From 0-14-0-80-60-11 sp049322355 (GTDB taxonomy: Bacteria > Desulfobacterota > Desulfobaccia > Desulfobaccales > 0-14-0-80-60-11), in the NCBI GenBank assembly GCA_049322355.1, contig JBMORG010000012.1, positions 1 to 64,000 on the forward strand: a stretch of 64,000 nt of DNA. Reading direction: 5' to 3'. Below, in pieces: positions 26,562 to 35,591 of this stretch (positions are counted from its first letter, which is position 1; each line of letters opens with the position of its first letter). The position numbers and the translations under genes were made by a program. The notes under the pieces were generated by a model that saw only the letters and a list, made by a program, of their open reading frames with translations, made no database searches and was not told the origin of the DNA.

Positions 26562-29288
26562 ATGAAAAACGCAACGCAAACTTTGACCCGACAATTAGCC
26601 CAGGTATGCCGGGAAGTCGCCGACGCAGCCGCCCTAATCTACCAGGAAGCCGACACGGTGCGAGAATACACCTACGGCCAACTCTACCGCCGCAGCCTGG
26701 CCGTGGCCGGCTGGCTTCATTCCCAAGGGCTGAAGAAGGGCGACCGGGTGGCTATTATCCTGGAGAACCGGCCCGAATGGCCCCTGAGCTATTTCGGGGC
26801 GCTGTTGGCGGGCGCGGTGGCTGTCCCCCTGGATCCGGCCTCACGCTGGGACTATCTCCAGTTTGCTCTGGAGCAGACCCAGGCCAGGGTCATTTTCACC
26901 TTTCCCAAGGCCCCGTTAGCCCAGTTGCTGGAACTCCCCTTTTTGGAAAAAATCGTAGTGGTGGGGGAAGAGGTGGAATCCGGCGATAAGATCATTAATT
27001 TCGTCGAAGTCCTAAAATCTTCAGGGGAGGAGTCAGGTCTCCCTAAGATTTATCCTGACGACCTGGCCTCCATCATTTATACCTCCGGGACCACCGGGAT
27101 TCCCAAAGGGGTGATGCTCACCCACCGGAATTTTTCTGCCAATTGCCGGGGCATCGCTGCACTCAACGCCATCGGGCCGGATGACAATTTTCTCTCTATT
27201 CTGCCCCTGCATCACGCCTTTCCCTTTACCGCCACTCTGTTGGCGCCCCTTTTTTTGCGGGCGAAAATCACCTACTTGGATACCTTGAAGGCCGAGGCCA
27301 TTTTAAAGTGCCTCAAAGAGCAGCAGATCACTATACTGGTGCTCACCCCCCAGGTCCTCCAGCACTTCTACCAGGCAATGCAGCGGCAATTGGACCGTAT
27401 TCCCTGGCCCATCAGGCCCCTGCTGCTGGCCTATCTCAATTTTTCCCGGCGGCTGTCCCAGTTTCTGGGGGTAAATCCCGCCCAACCCCTGCACCGTAAA
27501 TTCCGCCGCGCCCTGGGAGAGCAGTTCCGGCTTTTTGTCAGCGGCGGGGCCAGACTGCCGGAGTCCCTGGGGGAGAACCTGGTCCGGCTGGGATTCACGG
27601 TGCTGGAAGGCTACGGCCTCACGGAGACGGCGCCGGTGGTCACCTTCAACCCGCCGGAAGCCCCCCGTTTGGGGTCTGTAGGCCGGCCCTTGCAGGGGGT
27701 GGAAGTCAAGATTCGCCATCCGGACGCAGACGGCATCGGCGAGGTCCTCATCCGGGGCGACAACGTGATGGCCGGTTACTTTCAAAATGAGGCTGCCACC
27801 CGGGAAGTTCTCGAAAATGGCTGGTTTCACAGCGGCGACCTGGGTTATCTGGACAAGGACGGCTATCTGCACCTCAAGGGACGGATCAAGGAGATCATTG
27901 TTCTCGCTTCGGGCAAGAACATCTCAACCGAGGAAGTCGGCAGCCACTACCTCAAGGCCCCTTCCATCAAAGAGATTTTCATAACCACCGATGACCGGGC
28001 CGAAAAGCTTGCCGCGGTGGTGGTGCCGGATCTGGACTTTTTCCGAAAAGCCGGGGAAACCGATATTTACGCCAAAGTGAAGTGGGACCTAGAGATGTGG
28101 TCCCGGGATCTGGAGTCCTATAAGCGGGTGCGGGATTTTGTCCTGATCAACGAAGAACTGCCCAAGACCCGCCTGGGAAAAGTCAGGATTCACGAAGCCC
28201 AGCGACTTTATCAGGAACGGGCCGGCAAACAGTATGTCAAGAAAAAGCTGGCTCTGGAAGAAGGGTTGTCACCGGTGGGCGCAGTGGTGGTAGAAGTTTT
28301 GGCCCGGCAAATCGGGGACCCCCGCATCTCCCTGGACGACCATTTGGAGTTGGATCTGGGACTGGACTCCCTGGGTTTGGTGGAACTCCTGGCAGCCCTG
28401 GAGGCCCGGTTCAACCTCAAGATCAAAGACGACGAATTTATCGGGATACTTACGGTGCGAGAGCTTATCGGCTTCATCGAAGGGAAAAACCCTGAAACCG
28501 TTAAGGAGCCTGAGGAAGAAATGGCGGCCTGGGACAGCCTGCTGCTGACCGATCCGCCCCCGGGTCTGCTCCAACGCCTCGGTCTGGAAGGGGGCTTCAT
28601 GGCCCGCATGGCCACCCAGGGGCTGGCATCGGTATTGGGGCTTTGGTTTAGATGGATGTTCGACCTCGAAGTGTACGGTCAAGACAACCTCAAAGGCCGG
28701 GGTTACATTATCTGTCCCAACCACGCCAGCTTCCTGGACGGCTTCATCCTGGCGTATGCGGTGCCGGGGCCCCTGCGCCACCGCCTTTTTTCTCTGGGGT
28801 ATAGCGGCTATTTCGATGTGCCGGTGGTCCGGGACCTCCTCAAACTAATCCGGGTAATCCCGGTGGATTCAGCCCGGAACGTGGTGGCGGCCATGCAGGT
28901 GTCGTCCTTTATCCTCAGGCATGGACAGCTCCTGGCCATTTTTCCCGAAGGCTTCCGGACCCCCACCGGAGAATTGGGCCAATTTAAGAAGGGTGTCGCC
29001 ATCCTGGCCAAGGAACTGGAGGTCAAATTGGTTCCGGTTTATATTCAAGGCTCCTATGAAGCCTGGCCGCCGGGTGTAACCCTGCCCCGTTCCCGTCCCA
29101 TCCGGGTGATTTTTGGCCGGCCGCATTCCTGGGAGGAACTCAAGGAGCAGGGGCTGAAGATTGCCCCGGACTCTTCGGACTATGACGCCATCGGAGTCGG
29201 CCTGCGGCAGGAAGTCTTGCGGCTCAAAGAATCTTTGGAGGGGAAAGAGGTTTCGTATCGACAGGGGAGGGGGAGTTTACGGGTTTAG
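26562..29288 (+). CDS. Fused acyl-AMP ligase, acyl carrier and acyltransferase protein
   Basis: 908 residues from ATG 26562 (MKNATQTLTRQL); the frame extends upstream only into repeat DNA. Three domains in order: an AMP-forming acyl-CoA/acyl-ACP synthetase (P-loop YTSGTTGIPKG at about 172-182, GYGLTETAP, and SGDLGYLDKDGYLHLKGR), an acyl-carrier domain whose phosphopantetheine Ser is in LGLDSLGLVEL (about 600), and a PlsC-type lysophospholipid acyltransferase with NHASFLDGF (about 719) and FPEGFRTPTG. It could activate a free fatty acid, hold it on the carrier and esterify it to a lipid, as the two-domain Aas does without a carrier. Adjacent ugpQ and reductase fit a phospholipid remodelling role (inference). 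Confidence 0.85.
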   Translation: MKNATQTLTRQLAQVCREVADAAALIYQEADTVREYTYGQLYRRSLAVAGWLHSQGLKKGDRVAIILENRPEWPLSYFGALLAGAVAVPLDPASRWDYLQFALEQTQARVIFTFPKAPLAQLLELPFLEKIVVVGEEVESGDKIINFVEVLKSSGEESGLPKIYPDDLASIIYTSGTTGIPKGVMLTHRNFSANCRGIAALNAIGPDDNFLSILPLHHAFPFTATLLAPLFLRAKITYLDTLKAEAILKCLKEQQITILVLTPQVLQHFYQAMQRQLDRIPWPIRPLLLAYLNFSRRLSQFLGVNPAQPLHRKFRRALGEQFRLFVSGGARLPESLGENLVRLGFTVLEGYGLTETAPVVTFNPPEAPRLGSVGRPLQGVEVKIRHPDADGIGEVLIRGDNVMAGYFQNEAATREVLENGWFHSGDLGYLDKDGYLHLKGRIKEIIVLASGKNISTEEVGSHYLKAPSIKEIFITTDDRAEKLAAVVVPDLDFFRKAGETDIYAKVKWDLEMWSRDLESYKRVRDFVLINEELPKTRLGKVRIHEAQRLYQERAGKQYVKKKLALEEGLSPVGAVVVEVLARQIGDPRISLDDHLELDLGLDSLGLVELLAALEARFNLKIKDDEFIGILTVRELIGFIEGKNPETVKEPEEEMAAWDSLLLTDPPPGLLQRLGLEGGFMARMATQGLASVLGLWFRWMFDLEVYGQDNLKGRGYIICPNHASFLDGFILAYAVPGPLRHRLFSLGYSGYFDVPVVRDLLKLIRVIPVDSARNVVAAMQVSSFILRHGQLLAIFPEGFRTPTGELGQFKKGVAILAKELEVKLVPVYIQGSYEAWPPGVTLPRSRPIRVIFGRPHSWEELKEQGLKIAPDSSDYDAIGVGLRQEVLRLKESLEGKEVSYRQGRGSLRV

Positions 29289-29310
29289 ATTTGTGAAACG
29301 TATTTGCGGG

Positions 29311-29348
29311 ACACCGCACCGTGGTGCGCTGTGCGTACCTTACACCAT
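29311..29348. repeat. Partial GC-rich hairpin repeat upstream of aconitase
   Basis: Carries ccgcaccgtggtgcgctgtgcg, a diverged form of the 26481/31495 element, directly before the aconitase ribosome binding site. Confidence 0.5.
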
Positions 29349-29369
29349 ATTTTTTGTATAAGGATAATT

Positions 29370-31289
29370 ATGGCCAAGACCATCGTAGAGCAAATCATGG
29401 CGGCGCATATGGTGTCCGGGGAGTTGGTCCCCGGCAATGAGGTGGCGCTGAAGATCGATCATACCTTGACCCAGGACGCCACCGGCACCTTGGCCTATCT
29501 GGAGTTCGAGGCCATGGGGGTGGACCGGGCCCGGCCCGAAGTTGCGGTGAGCTACGTCGACCACAATCTGCCCCAGACGGACTTTCGCAACGCCGACGAC
29601 CACCGCTTTTTGCGGACCATGGCGGCCAAATACGGCCTCTACTTTTCGCCGCCGGGCAACGGCATCTGCCACCAGGTGCACCTGGAGCGCTTCAGCGTTC
29701 CGGGCAAAACCCTGCTGGGGTCCGACAGCCACACCCCCACGGCCGGCGGGGCCGGGATGCTGGCCATGGGCGCAGGCGGGCTGGACGTGGCCCTGGCCCT
29801 GGCCGGGCAGCCTTTTTATCTGACCATGCCCGAAATCCTGGGGGTGCGGCTGACCGGATGGTTTCGCCCCTGGGTGTCGGCCAAGGACGTCATCCTGGAG
29901 CTGCTGCGGCGCCTTTCCGTCAAGGGGGGGCGGGGCAAAATCCTGGAATTCTTCGGCCCGGCCCTGCGTTATCTCAGCGTGCCGGAGCGGGCCGCGATCA
30001 CCAATATGGGGGCCGAGCTGGGAGCCACCACCTCCATCTTTCCCTCAGATGCCCAGACCCGCAAATTTTTAAAAATGCAGGGCCGGGAGGCGGATTTCCG
30101 GCCGCTGGCGGCCCAGGGGTCCCCGCGGTATGCAGAACTGCAAGAGGTTGACCTGGCCCAGCTTCCCTCTCTCGTCGCCCAGCCCAGTTCCCCGGATAGA
30201 GTGGCAAAGGTGCAGGACCTGGCGGGCCTGCCGGTGGAGCAGGTGCTCATCGGCTCCTGCGCCAATTCGTCGCTGCGGGATTTGCTCATCGCCTCTCACG
30301 CCCTGAAGGGGCGGCGGGTGCACCCCCGGGTCAGCCTGGAGATCAACCCGGGGTCCCGCCAGGTCCTGGAAAACCTCATTTTGGCCGGGGGCCTGCTGCC
30401 TTTGATCGAAGCCGGGGCCCGGGTGATGCCGCCGGGCTGCTGGGGCTGCATCGGCATGGGCCAGGCGCCGCCCACAAATGCTGTGAGCGTGCGCACCTTT
30501 CCCCGGAATTTTCCGGGCCGCAGCGGCACCAAGGACGACCGGGTCTATCTGGCCAGCCCCGAAACCGCGGTGGCTGCGGCCATCTTCGGGGAACTGCGGG
30601 ACCCCCGGGAATTGGGAGATTATCCCCGGGTGGCCGGTCCCCGCCACTTCGTGGTGGCCGGGGCCAACATCATCCCCCCGCCCCCGCCGGGAGAAGCCGG
30701 GGAAGTGCTGCGGGGCCCCAACATCGTGCCCTTTCCCCAACTCACCCCCCTGCCCGAAACCTGGCGCGGCGAGGTCTGGCTCAAAGCCGGGGATAATGTC
30801 ACCACCGACGATATCATGCCCGCAGGCAGCCAGGTTCTGCCGCTGCGCAGCAACCTGCCGGCCATTAGCCAATATGCCTTTACCCGCCTGGACCCGGATT
30901 TTCCCCGGCGGGTGCAGGGCATGGGGGAAGGCGCGGTCATCGGCGGCGAAAACTACGGTCAGGGGTCTTCCCGGGAACATGCGGCCCTGGCGCCCCGGTA
31001 CTTGGGGGTCCGGGTCAAGCTGGTGAAGAGCTTTGCCCGCATCCACCTGGCCAACCTGATCAATTTCGGCATCCTGCCCCTGACCTTTGAAAACCCGGGT
31101 GATTACGACCAGCTAAAGTTGGGGCAGAAATTGGAACTGCCCAATGTCCGAAAATTAATCCTGGAGGGGGCGGAACGCCTCCCCCTGAAGGTGGGGGATA
31201 AGGAAATCTGGGCCCGGGTGGACTTATCAGATCGCCAGCGCCAACTCCTGGCCGTGGGCGGGGCTCTGAACCTGGCTAGAGAGGGGTAA
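29370..31289 (+). CDS. acnA: Aconitate hydratase
   Basis: Interconverts citrate and isocitrate through a [4Fe-4S] cluster. 639 residues from ATG 29370, preceded by AGGA; the upstream open frame is repeat DNA. It has SHTPTAGGAGMLAMGAGGLD, the cluster Cys in IGSCANSS (about 295) and in GCWGCIGMG (about 356-359), and the swivel domain with ENYGQGSSREHAAL and the substrate-binding Arg. The length is that of the short (about 640-660 residue) aconitase type found in sulfate reducers and relatives rather than the ~900-residue AcnA; the symbol is therefore approximate. It probably acts in the citric acid cycle or 2-oxoglutarate synthesis. Confidence 0.92.
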   Translation: MAKTIVEQIMAAHMVSGELVPGNEVALKIDHTLTQDATGTLAYLEFEAMGVDRARPEVAVSYVDHNLPQTDFRNADDHRFLRTMAAKYGLYFSPPGNGICHQVHLERFSVPGKTLLGSDSHTPTAGGAGMLAMGAGGLDVALALAGQPFYLTMPEILGVRLTGWFRPWVSAKDVILELLRRLSVKGGRGKILEFFGPALRYLSVPERAAITNMGAELGATTSIFPSDAQTRKFLKMQGREADFRPLAAQGSPRYAELQEVDLAQLPSLVAQPSSPDRVAKVQDLAGLPVEQVLIGSCANSSLRDLLIASHALKGRRVHPRVSLEINPGSRQVLENLILAGGLLPLIEAGARVMPPGCWGCIGMGQAPPTNAVSVRTFPRNFPGRSGTKDDRVYLASPETAVAAAIFGELRDPRELGDYPRVAGPRHFVVAGANIIPPPPPGEAGEVLRGPNIVPFPQLTPLPETWRGEVWLKAGDNVTTDDIMPAGSQVLPLRSNLPAISQYAFTRLDPDFPRRVQGMGEGAVIGGENYGQGSSREHAALAPRYLGVRVKLVKSFARIHLANLINFGILPLTFENPGDYDQLKLGQKLELPNVRKLILEGAERLPLKVGDKEIWARVDLSDRQRQLLAVGGALNLAREG

Positions 31290-31294
31290 ATTTT

Positions 31295-31337
31295 TGAGGG
31301 GAAGGCCGGGGGACGAAAGCCCCCCGCCCTCCCCTCA
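31295..31337. terminator. Large stem-loop after aconitase
   Basis: tgaggggaaggccggggg pairs with cccccgccctcccctca around an acgaaag loop, six bases past the stop. A T run precedes it, not follows it, on the plus strand, so it may stabilise the mRNA end or act on the minus strand rather than be a classic plus-strand terminator. Confidence 0.5.
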
Positions 31338-32053
31338 AACTCCCCTCCCAACCCCCCAAAGGGTTGGTGGCACAGGCGTCCCGTTTGTGCCTTATAGCAT
31401 TTGCCAAAAGTTTCTTTTTCTTATCCCCTCTCCCCCCGGCTGTTTGGACCGGTGAGGGGGGGAAGAACTTTTGGCAACAAGTATAAGCGGTAATGTAGGG
31501 CGGGCACTGCCCGCCAGTAATGGTGCGCGGTGCGCACCCTTGCACCATGCACAGGCGAGATGCCTGTGCCACCAGGCCAAGAAATCTAAGCAGTGGCCCA
31601 TGAGCCTGCGGCCTTCTCAAAAACAATAAAAAAATCGGTGGGGCGGGCCTCCGTGCCCGCCACCGGATGATGGTGCACAGGGCGCATCTACATGCCTTAA
31701 ACCTAAAACCTTTTAGGGCTATCCGGTTGACTCCCGTACCCACTGTATAATGCTTTTAATTAATGACTCCAAGAATGGGTTTTAATCACACTTTATTGCA
31801 TCCCAAAGCGTTTTATTCCCTCCCCCTTGATGGGGGAGGGTTAGGGTGGGGGTGGGAATGCTGTGTTATATAGCGAGCATGCATAGACACCCCCCTCCCA
31901 CCAGGGGAGGGGAGTTTTCGAATCAGACTGATTCGATCTCAATTTGGGCTACCGTTCATCCCATATATAGTGGCGAGGAGATTCAACCGGATAGCCTTTA
32001 AACCTTAAACCTTGAACTTTGAACCTTGAACTTTTCAAGACAGGGGATTCACC
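31338..32053. repeat. Intergenic repeat cluster, no gene
   Basis: About 715 bases made largely of dispersed elements: a tccccccc..gggggga hairpin near 31425-31460, the GC-rich hairpin element at 31495-31573 and again at 31637-31690, the CCCTCCC palindrome family at 31817-31857 and 31889-31914, and a low-complexity ccttgaactttgaacc tract at about 31995-32035. A long minus-strand frame across it only translates these repeats. No promoter could be assigned with confidence for the downstream aldehyde dehydrogenase. Confidence 0.7.
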
Positions 32054-33475
32054 ATGGAATACAAAGGTTGCTTCATCAACGGCAAATGGGTGGATACTCC
32101 GCAAAAATTGCCAGTGACCTCCCCTTGGTCCGGTGAAGTTGTGGGCGAGGTCTCCCTGGCCGGGCCAGAGGAGTGGGAGGCGGCCATAGTTGCGGCGCAG
32201 CAGGCCGCGGCGGCTTTGCGCAAAATGTCCAGCCTGGAGCGCCGGCAGATGCTGGAGGCCTTGGTGGCCGGGGTCAAGGAGCGCCAGGCGGAACTGGCCG
32301 CCACCATCGTGGCCGAAGGCGGCAAACCCGTAACCTATGCCCGGGCCGAAGTGAGCCGGGGGGTGATGACGCTGTCGTTGGCCGCGGAGGAAGCCCAGCG
32401 TCTGGAAGGCGAGGTCCTGCCCCTGGACCTGACCCGGGCCAGCGCCGGACGCTGGGGCATCACCCGGCGTTTTCCCATCGGGCCGGTGCTGGGGATCACG
32501 CCCTTTAATTTTCCCCTCAATCTGGTGCTCCACAAGGTGGGCCCGGCTTTGGCCGCGGGCAACCCCATCATCATCAAACCGCCGTCCGCCTGCCCCTTGA
32601 CTGCCTTGAAACTGGCGGAAATTTACCAAAAGGCCGATTTGCCTGCCGGGGGGCTGCAAGTATTGGCCAGCACCAGCGCCCTGGCGGAGCGCGCCGTTGC
32701 CGATGACCGCCTGAAGGCCCTGTCTTTCACCGGCAGCGCCGCGGTGGGCTGGGCCTTGAAGAATAAGGCCGGCAAAAAACGGGTCATCCTGGAATTGGGA
32801 GGCAACGCCGCCTGCATCGTGGATGCCGGCGCGGACCTGGAGTGGGCGGCCAAACGGACCGCCATCGGCTCCTTTGCCCACGCCGGTCAGGTTTGCATTG
32901 CAGTGCAGCGCCTCCTGGTGCACCGGGAGGTCTATGAGCCCTTCAAAGAAAATTTTCTCAAGGTTATCGAGCAAGAAATCGTGACCGGCGATCCCGCCGG
33001 AGATGCAACGGTCATCGGCCCCATGATTGATGCTGCGGCCGCAGCCAAAGTCAGGGAGTGGGTTCAGGAAGCCAGAAACGGCGGCGCCCGTTTGGCGGCA
33101 GGGAACCCCGGGGCGCGCAATCTCATCCCGGCCATGGTTTTGGAGGGAGTGTCCCGGGAGATGAAGCTCTGGACCCACGAAGTCTTTGGACCGGTGGCGG
33201 TTCTGGCGCCCTTTGACGATTTTTCCCAGGCCCTTACTATGGCCAACGATTCGGACTACGGCCTCCAGGCCGGGGTCTTCACCCAGAACCTGGCCCATGC
33301 CTGGCAGGCCTTTGAGACCCTGGAGGTGGGGGGGGTGATCATCAATGATGCGCCGATCTTCCGGGTGGATAACATGCCTTACGGCGGCGCCAAGTCCTCT
33401 GGGTTGGGAAGGGAAGGGATACGCTACGCCATGGAGGAGCTAACCGAGATTAGGCTGATGGCGTTGAAGGTTTGA
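32054..33475 (+). CDS. NAD(P)-dependent aldehyde dehydrogenase
   Basis: Oxidises an aldehyde to its acid. 473 residues. ALDH motifs: FNFPLNLVLHKVGPALAAGN (cofactor fold), FTGSAAVG, the general base Glu in LELGGNAACIV (about 246) and the nucleophilic Cys in GQVCIAVQR (about 279), then EVFGPVAV and the C-terminal PYGGAKSSGLGREG. The overall style (GQVCIAVQRL, YGGAKSSG) is closest to the lactaldehyde/succinate-semialdehyde/non-phosphorylating GAPDH group; the substrate cannot be told. Start ATG 32054 is set by the family N-terminus FINGKWVD. Confidence 0.92.
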   Translation: MEYKGCFINGKWVDTPQKLPVTSPWSGEVVGEVSLAGPEEWEAAIVAAQQAAAALRKMSSLERRQMLEALVAGVKERQAELAATIVAEGGKPVTYARAEVSRGVMTLSLAAEEAQRLEGEVLPLDLTRASAGRWGITRRFPIGPVLGITPFNFPLNLVLHKVGPALAAGNPIIIKPPSACPLTALKLAEIYQKADLPAGGLQVLASTSALAERAVADDRLKALSFTGSAAVGWALKNKAGKKRVILELGGNAACIVDAGADLEWAAKRTAIGSFAHAGQVCIAVQRLLVHREVYEPFKENFLKVIEQEIVTGDPAGDATVIGPMIDAAAAAKVREWVQEARNGGARLAAGNPGARNLIPAMVLEGVSREMKLWTHEVFGPVAVLAPFDDFSQALTMANDSDYGLQAGVFTQNLAHAWQAFETLEVGGVIINDAPIFRVDNMPYGGAKSSGLGREGIRYAMEELTEIRLMALKV

Positions 33476-33684
33476 GGCCATTTTCTTATAAGCTGCAACA
33501 AACTCTAAATTGTGGCGGTCACGGAGGGCCGCCCAACCCATGAGTATGTTTCATTTGACTAAATTGGGGTTACCGGACAATACTAAAGCCTCCGAGGCAG
33601 GGATGCCACGTTTCAGATATGGGGAGCCACAGGTCAATGTCCTGTGCTCCCCCCTGGAGGCGGCTCAAGGATAGTAAATTTGGA
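33476..33684. other. Structured intergenic region, possible RNA or element remnant
   Basis: No gene frame recognised. It has three compact hairpins: ggcgg..ccgcc near 33514-33533, gcctccgaggcagggatgcc near 33587-33606 (two alternative stems sharing ggc), and a near-perfect ggggagccacagg / cctgtgctcccc stem at about 33620-33652 with a 7-base loop. It separates a plus-strand gene from a convergent minus-strand gene, so it could be read as a 3' region of either. Confidence 0.4.
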
Positions 33685-34173
33685 TTAACCTACCCCGGGC
33701 ACTGCGGAATAAATTTCTTTCAGCAAAGGTGGCTTGAATTCCAACGTCCGGAGCAACAGCACCGGGACCGTGGCGTGAGTCGCGACTTTATCGGCTACGC
33801 CGCCCATGTACCAGGCCACTTCACCGGCCCCATGCGTTCCTAAGACAATGAGGTCATAGCCTTTATCCTGGGCGAAGGCAATGATCTGCTGCGCCGGCAC
33901 CCCATCAGCACAGGCCCAATCCGCATCCACGCCCTGAGCTTTAAGATCCTGGCCGGCTTTAGCCAGGAAGGTTTCACAGAATTTCTGTTCTTGGGCTGCT
34001 TCTGCTCTGATTGTCGCCGGAGTGGCCTCACCCGCGAAGGCGCCCACGCCGCTGTAGCAGGCATGGAAGAGGGTCACCTTGGCGTTGAAGGTCTTGGCTA
34101 GTTCAACTGCCTTAGGAAGAACTTTCGCTGCAATTTCAGAGCCATCCAGAGGAACCAAAATCTTCGTAAACAT
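33685..34173 (-). CDS. Universal stress protein (UspA family)
   Basis: Single-domain Usp of 162 residues from ATG 34173 (MFTKILVPLDGSE), with a GGAGGGCG-type ribosome binding site; the longer frame lacks one. The nucleotide-binding motif GTHGAGEVAWYMGGVADKV follows G-x2-G-x9-G, but the usual last G-S/T is G-G, so ATP binding may be weakened. Role in stress survival, partner unknown. Stands alone between an aldehyde dehydrogenase and yhaM. Confidence 0.9.
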   Translation of the reverse strand: MFTKILVPLDGSEIAAKVLPKAVELAKTFNAKVTLFHACYSGVGAFAGEATPATIRAEAAQEQKFCETFLAKAGQDLKAQGVDADWACADGVPAQQIIAFAQDKGYDLIVLGTHGAGEVAWYMGGVADKVATHATVPVLLLRTLEFKPPLLKEIYSAVPGVG

Positions 34174-34295
34174 TGTCGCCCTCCTGGTTAACATTCGCTG
34201 GGTCTGCGGGCAAATAGCCTGGCAACCCAAACTTATTTGTATTCAAAGTAAGACAGTTTTGTAAGGATGTCAACACAGATCATGGAAATCTCTAA

Positions 34296-35306
34296 TTATT
34301 TTTCCATTTCCTGGTCCGGTTCCCGGTTCTGATCAGCCGAATAGCCGCCTTTATAAAGCCCGCGCTGTAGGACCCGGTGGTAACTGGTAAAATCGCCTTC
34401 GGCACTGTCGCTCTCCAGGTGTTGGCTCATCATTTTCAACTTGGCGTCCAGATCGTCCAGGAAATTTACCAGGAGGGCCTCCCGGGTCTTGGGTTGGATG
34501 GGGGACCCGAATTCCAGGGAGCCGTGGTGAGAAAGAATGATGTGTTCCAGTTGAACCAGCAAGGTGGGATCGGGGAACTCCAGGGCTTGGGCGGCGCTCC
34601 GCACCATATCCCAACCCAGAACGATGTGGCCCAGGAGTTGGCCGGACACGGTGAGTTCCGGGGCTGGGGGGTTGGCGATCTCTTTGATCTTGCCCAGGTC
34701 ATGAAGAATAGCTCCGGCCAGAGCCAGGTCCCGGTCAAGGTCTGGATAGATGTCAAGAGATGCCAGGGTGTGACGGGCGACAAACCAGGTATGTTCCAAA
34801 AGGCCGCCGACGTAAGGGTGGTGATAGAGGCGCGCTGCGGGACAGACTAAAAACTGCTCCCGGTGGCTATCCAGGAGGCTGAGGACCAGTTGCTTAAGAG
34901 GCTGCCGAATCTGGGTTTCGGCCAACTGGCAGAGCTCCTGCCACAATAACTCACGATCATAAGAGGTAGCCTGGACGAGCAGGTCCGGGTCATATTCCCG
35001 GAGGTCCCGGCCCATGGCCCGGAGAGCTTCCACGGTGTTGATGTATTGAATATTGAGCTGGGGTTCGCCCTTGTAGGATTCGACCTGCGCCTGGACTGCC
35101 ACGTGATCTCCGGGTGCGAAGGGACCGGGACATTTTATCAGCACTTTGTTCCAGACCCGGGCCACGATTTGGCCGCTGGCGTCCCCCAGGATCAGGGAGA
35201 GGAAAGGCTTGCCGGATTTATCGGTACGGCTTTCCGCCTGGCGCACCATGAAATATTGCTGCACCACGTCCCCTTCCCGGAGGCGGGCAATATGCTGATG
35301 GGGCAT
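34296..35306 (-). CDS. YhaM-type 3'-5' exoribonuclease / HD-domain phosphohydrolase
   Basis: 336 residues: an N-terminal OB-fold nucleic-acid-binding domain (FLSLILGDASGQIVARVWN, about 35-105), a helical linker, then an HD domain with LLEHTWFVARH, ILHDLGKIKEI and a later HHGSLEFGSP. This OB-HD order is that of YhaM/Cbf1, which trims RNA 3' ends. The acidic tail (DQNREPDQEMEK) is unusual. Start ATG 35306 gives MPHQHIARLREGDVV. Confidence 0.85.
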   Translation of the reverse strand: MPHQHIARLREGDVVQQYFMVRQAESRTDKSGKPFLSLILGDASGQIVARVWNKVLIKCPGPFAPGDHVAVQAQVESYKGEPQLNIQYINTVEALRAMGRDLREYDPDLLVQATSYDRELLWQELCQLAETQIRQPLKQLVLSLLDSHREQFLVCPAARLYHHPYVGGLLEHTWFVARHTLASLDIYPDLDRDLALAGAILHDLGKIKEIANPPAPELTVSGQLLGHIVLGWDMVRSAAQALEFPDPTLLVQLEHIILSHHGSLEFGSPIQPKTREALLVNFLDDLDAKLKMMSQHLESDSAEGDFTSYHRVLQRGLYKGGYSADQNREPDQEMEK

Positions 35307-35515
35307 GATTTTTCCCTTTTAGATGAAATGGTCCTATGATACTCCCGGACCTGGGAGGGGTCAAGGAGAGGTTCGGGTAATTTTCTAATCTGGAAGAGAT
35401 TTCGTACACATAATGGATTGACAATCCGCCGAAGATTATTATTTTAAGATTGGATAAATTCAGAAAAAATACCGATATATAAAAAAATTATCGCCGTGGT
35501 TGTTAACATTTTTTC

Positions 35516-35543
35516 TTGACACGAGTCTATTAAAAGTTAGAAT
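35516..35543 (+). promoter_or_regulatory. sigma70-type promoter of the sigma factor gene
   Basis: TTGACA (35516-35521), 16-base spacer, TAGAAT (35538-35543), about 49 bases before the chosen start. The DNA upstream (35400-35515) is AT-rich and otherwise featureless. Confidence 0.65.
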
Positions 35544-35591
35544 ACATATTTTAACCTTTTAAGATTCAGAGTGCAAAACAGGACAAAATCC

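Noticed and set aside
31276..31743. A 155-codon minus-strand open frame between aconitase and aldehyde dehydrogenase
   Set aside because: It only translates dispersed repeats (for example the cgggc and gtgcgc elements) and has no domain.
31338..32053. Repeat cluster considered as a CRISPR array
   Set aside because: Repeat units are of different families, irregularly spaced and without equal-length spacers; no cas gene lies nearby.
33476..33684. Considered as a GEMM (cyclic di-GMP) riboswitch because of aaagcctccg
   Set aside because: The conserved gcaaagcc and the other invariant core bases and the P1 layout are not present, and no gene follows in the needed direction.
35400..35570. AT-rich region considered as a replication origin
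   Set aside because: No DnaA-box cluster was seen, and it is explained as the upstream region of the sigma factor promoter.
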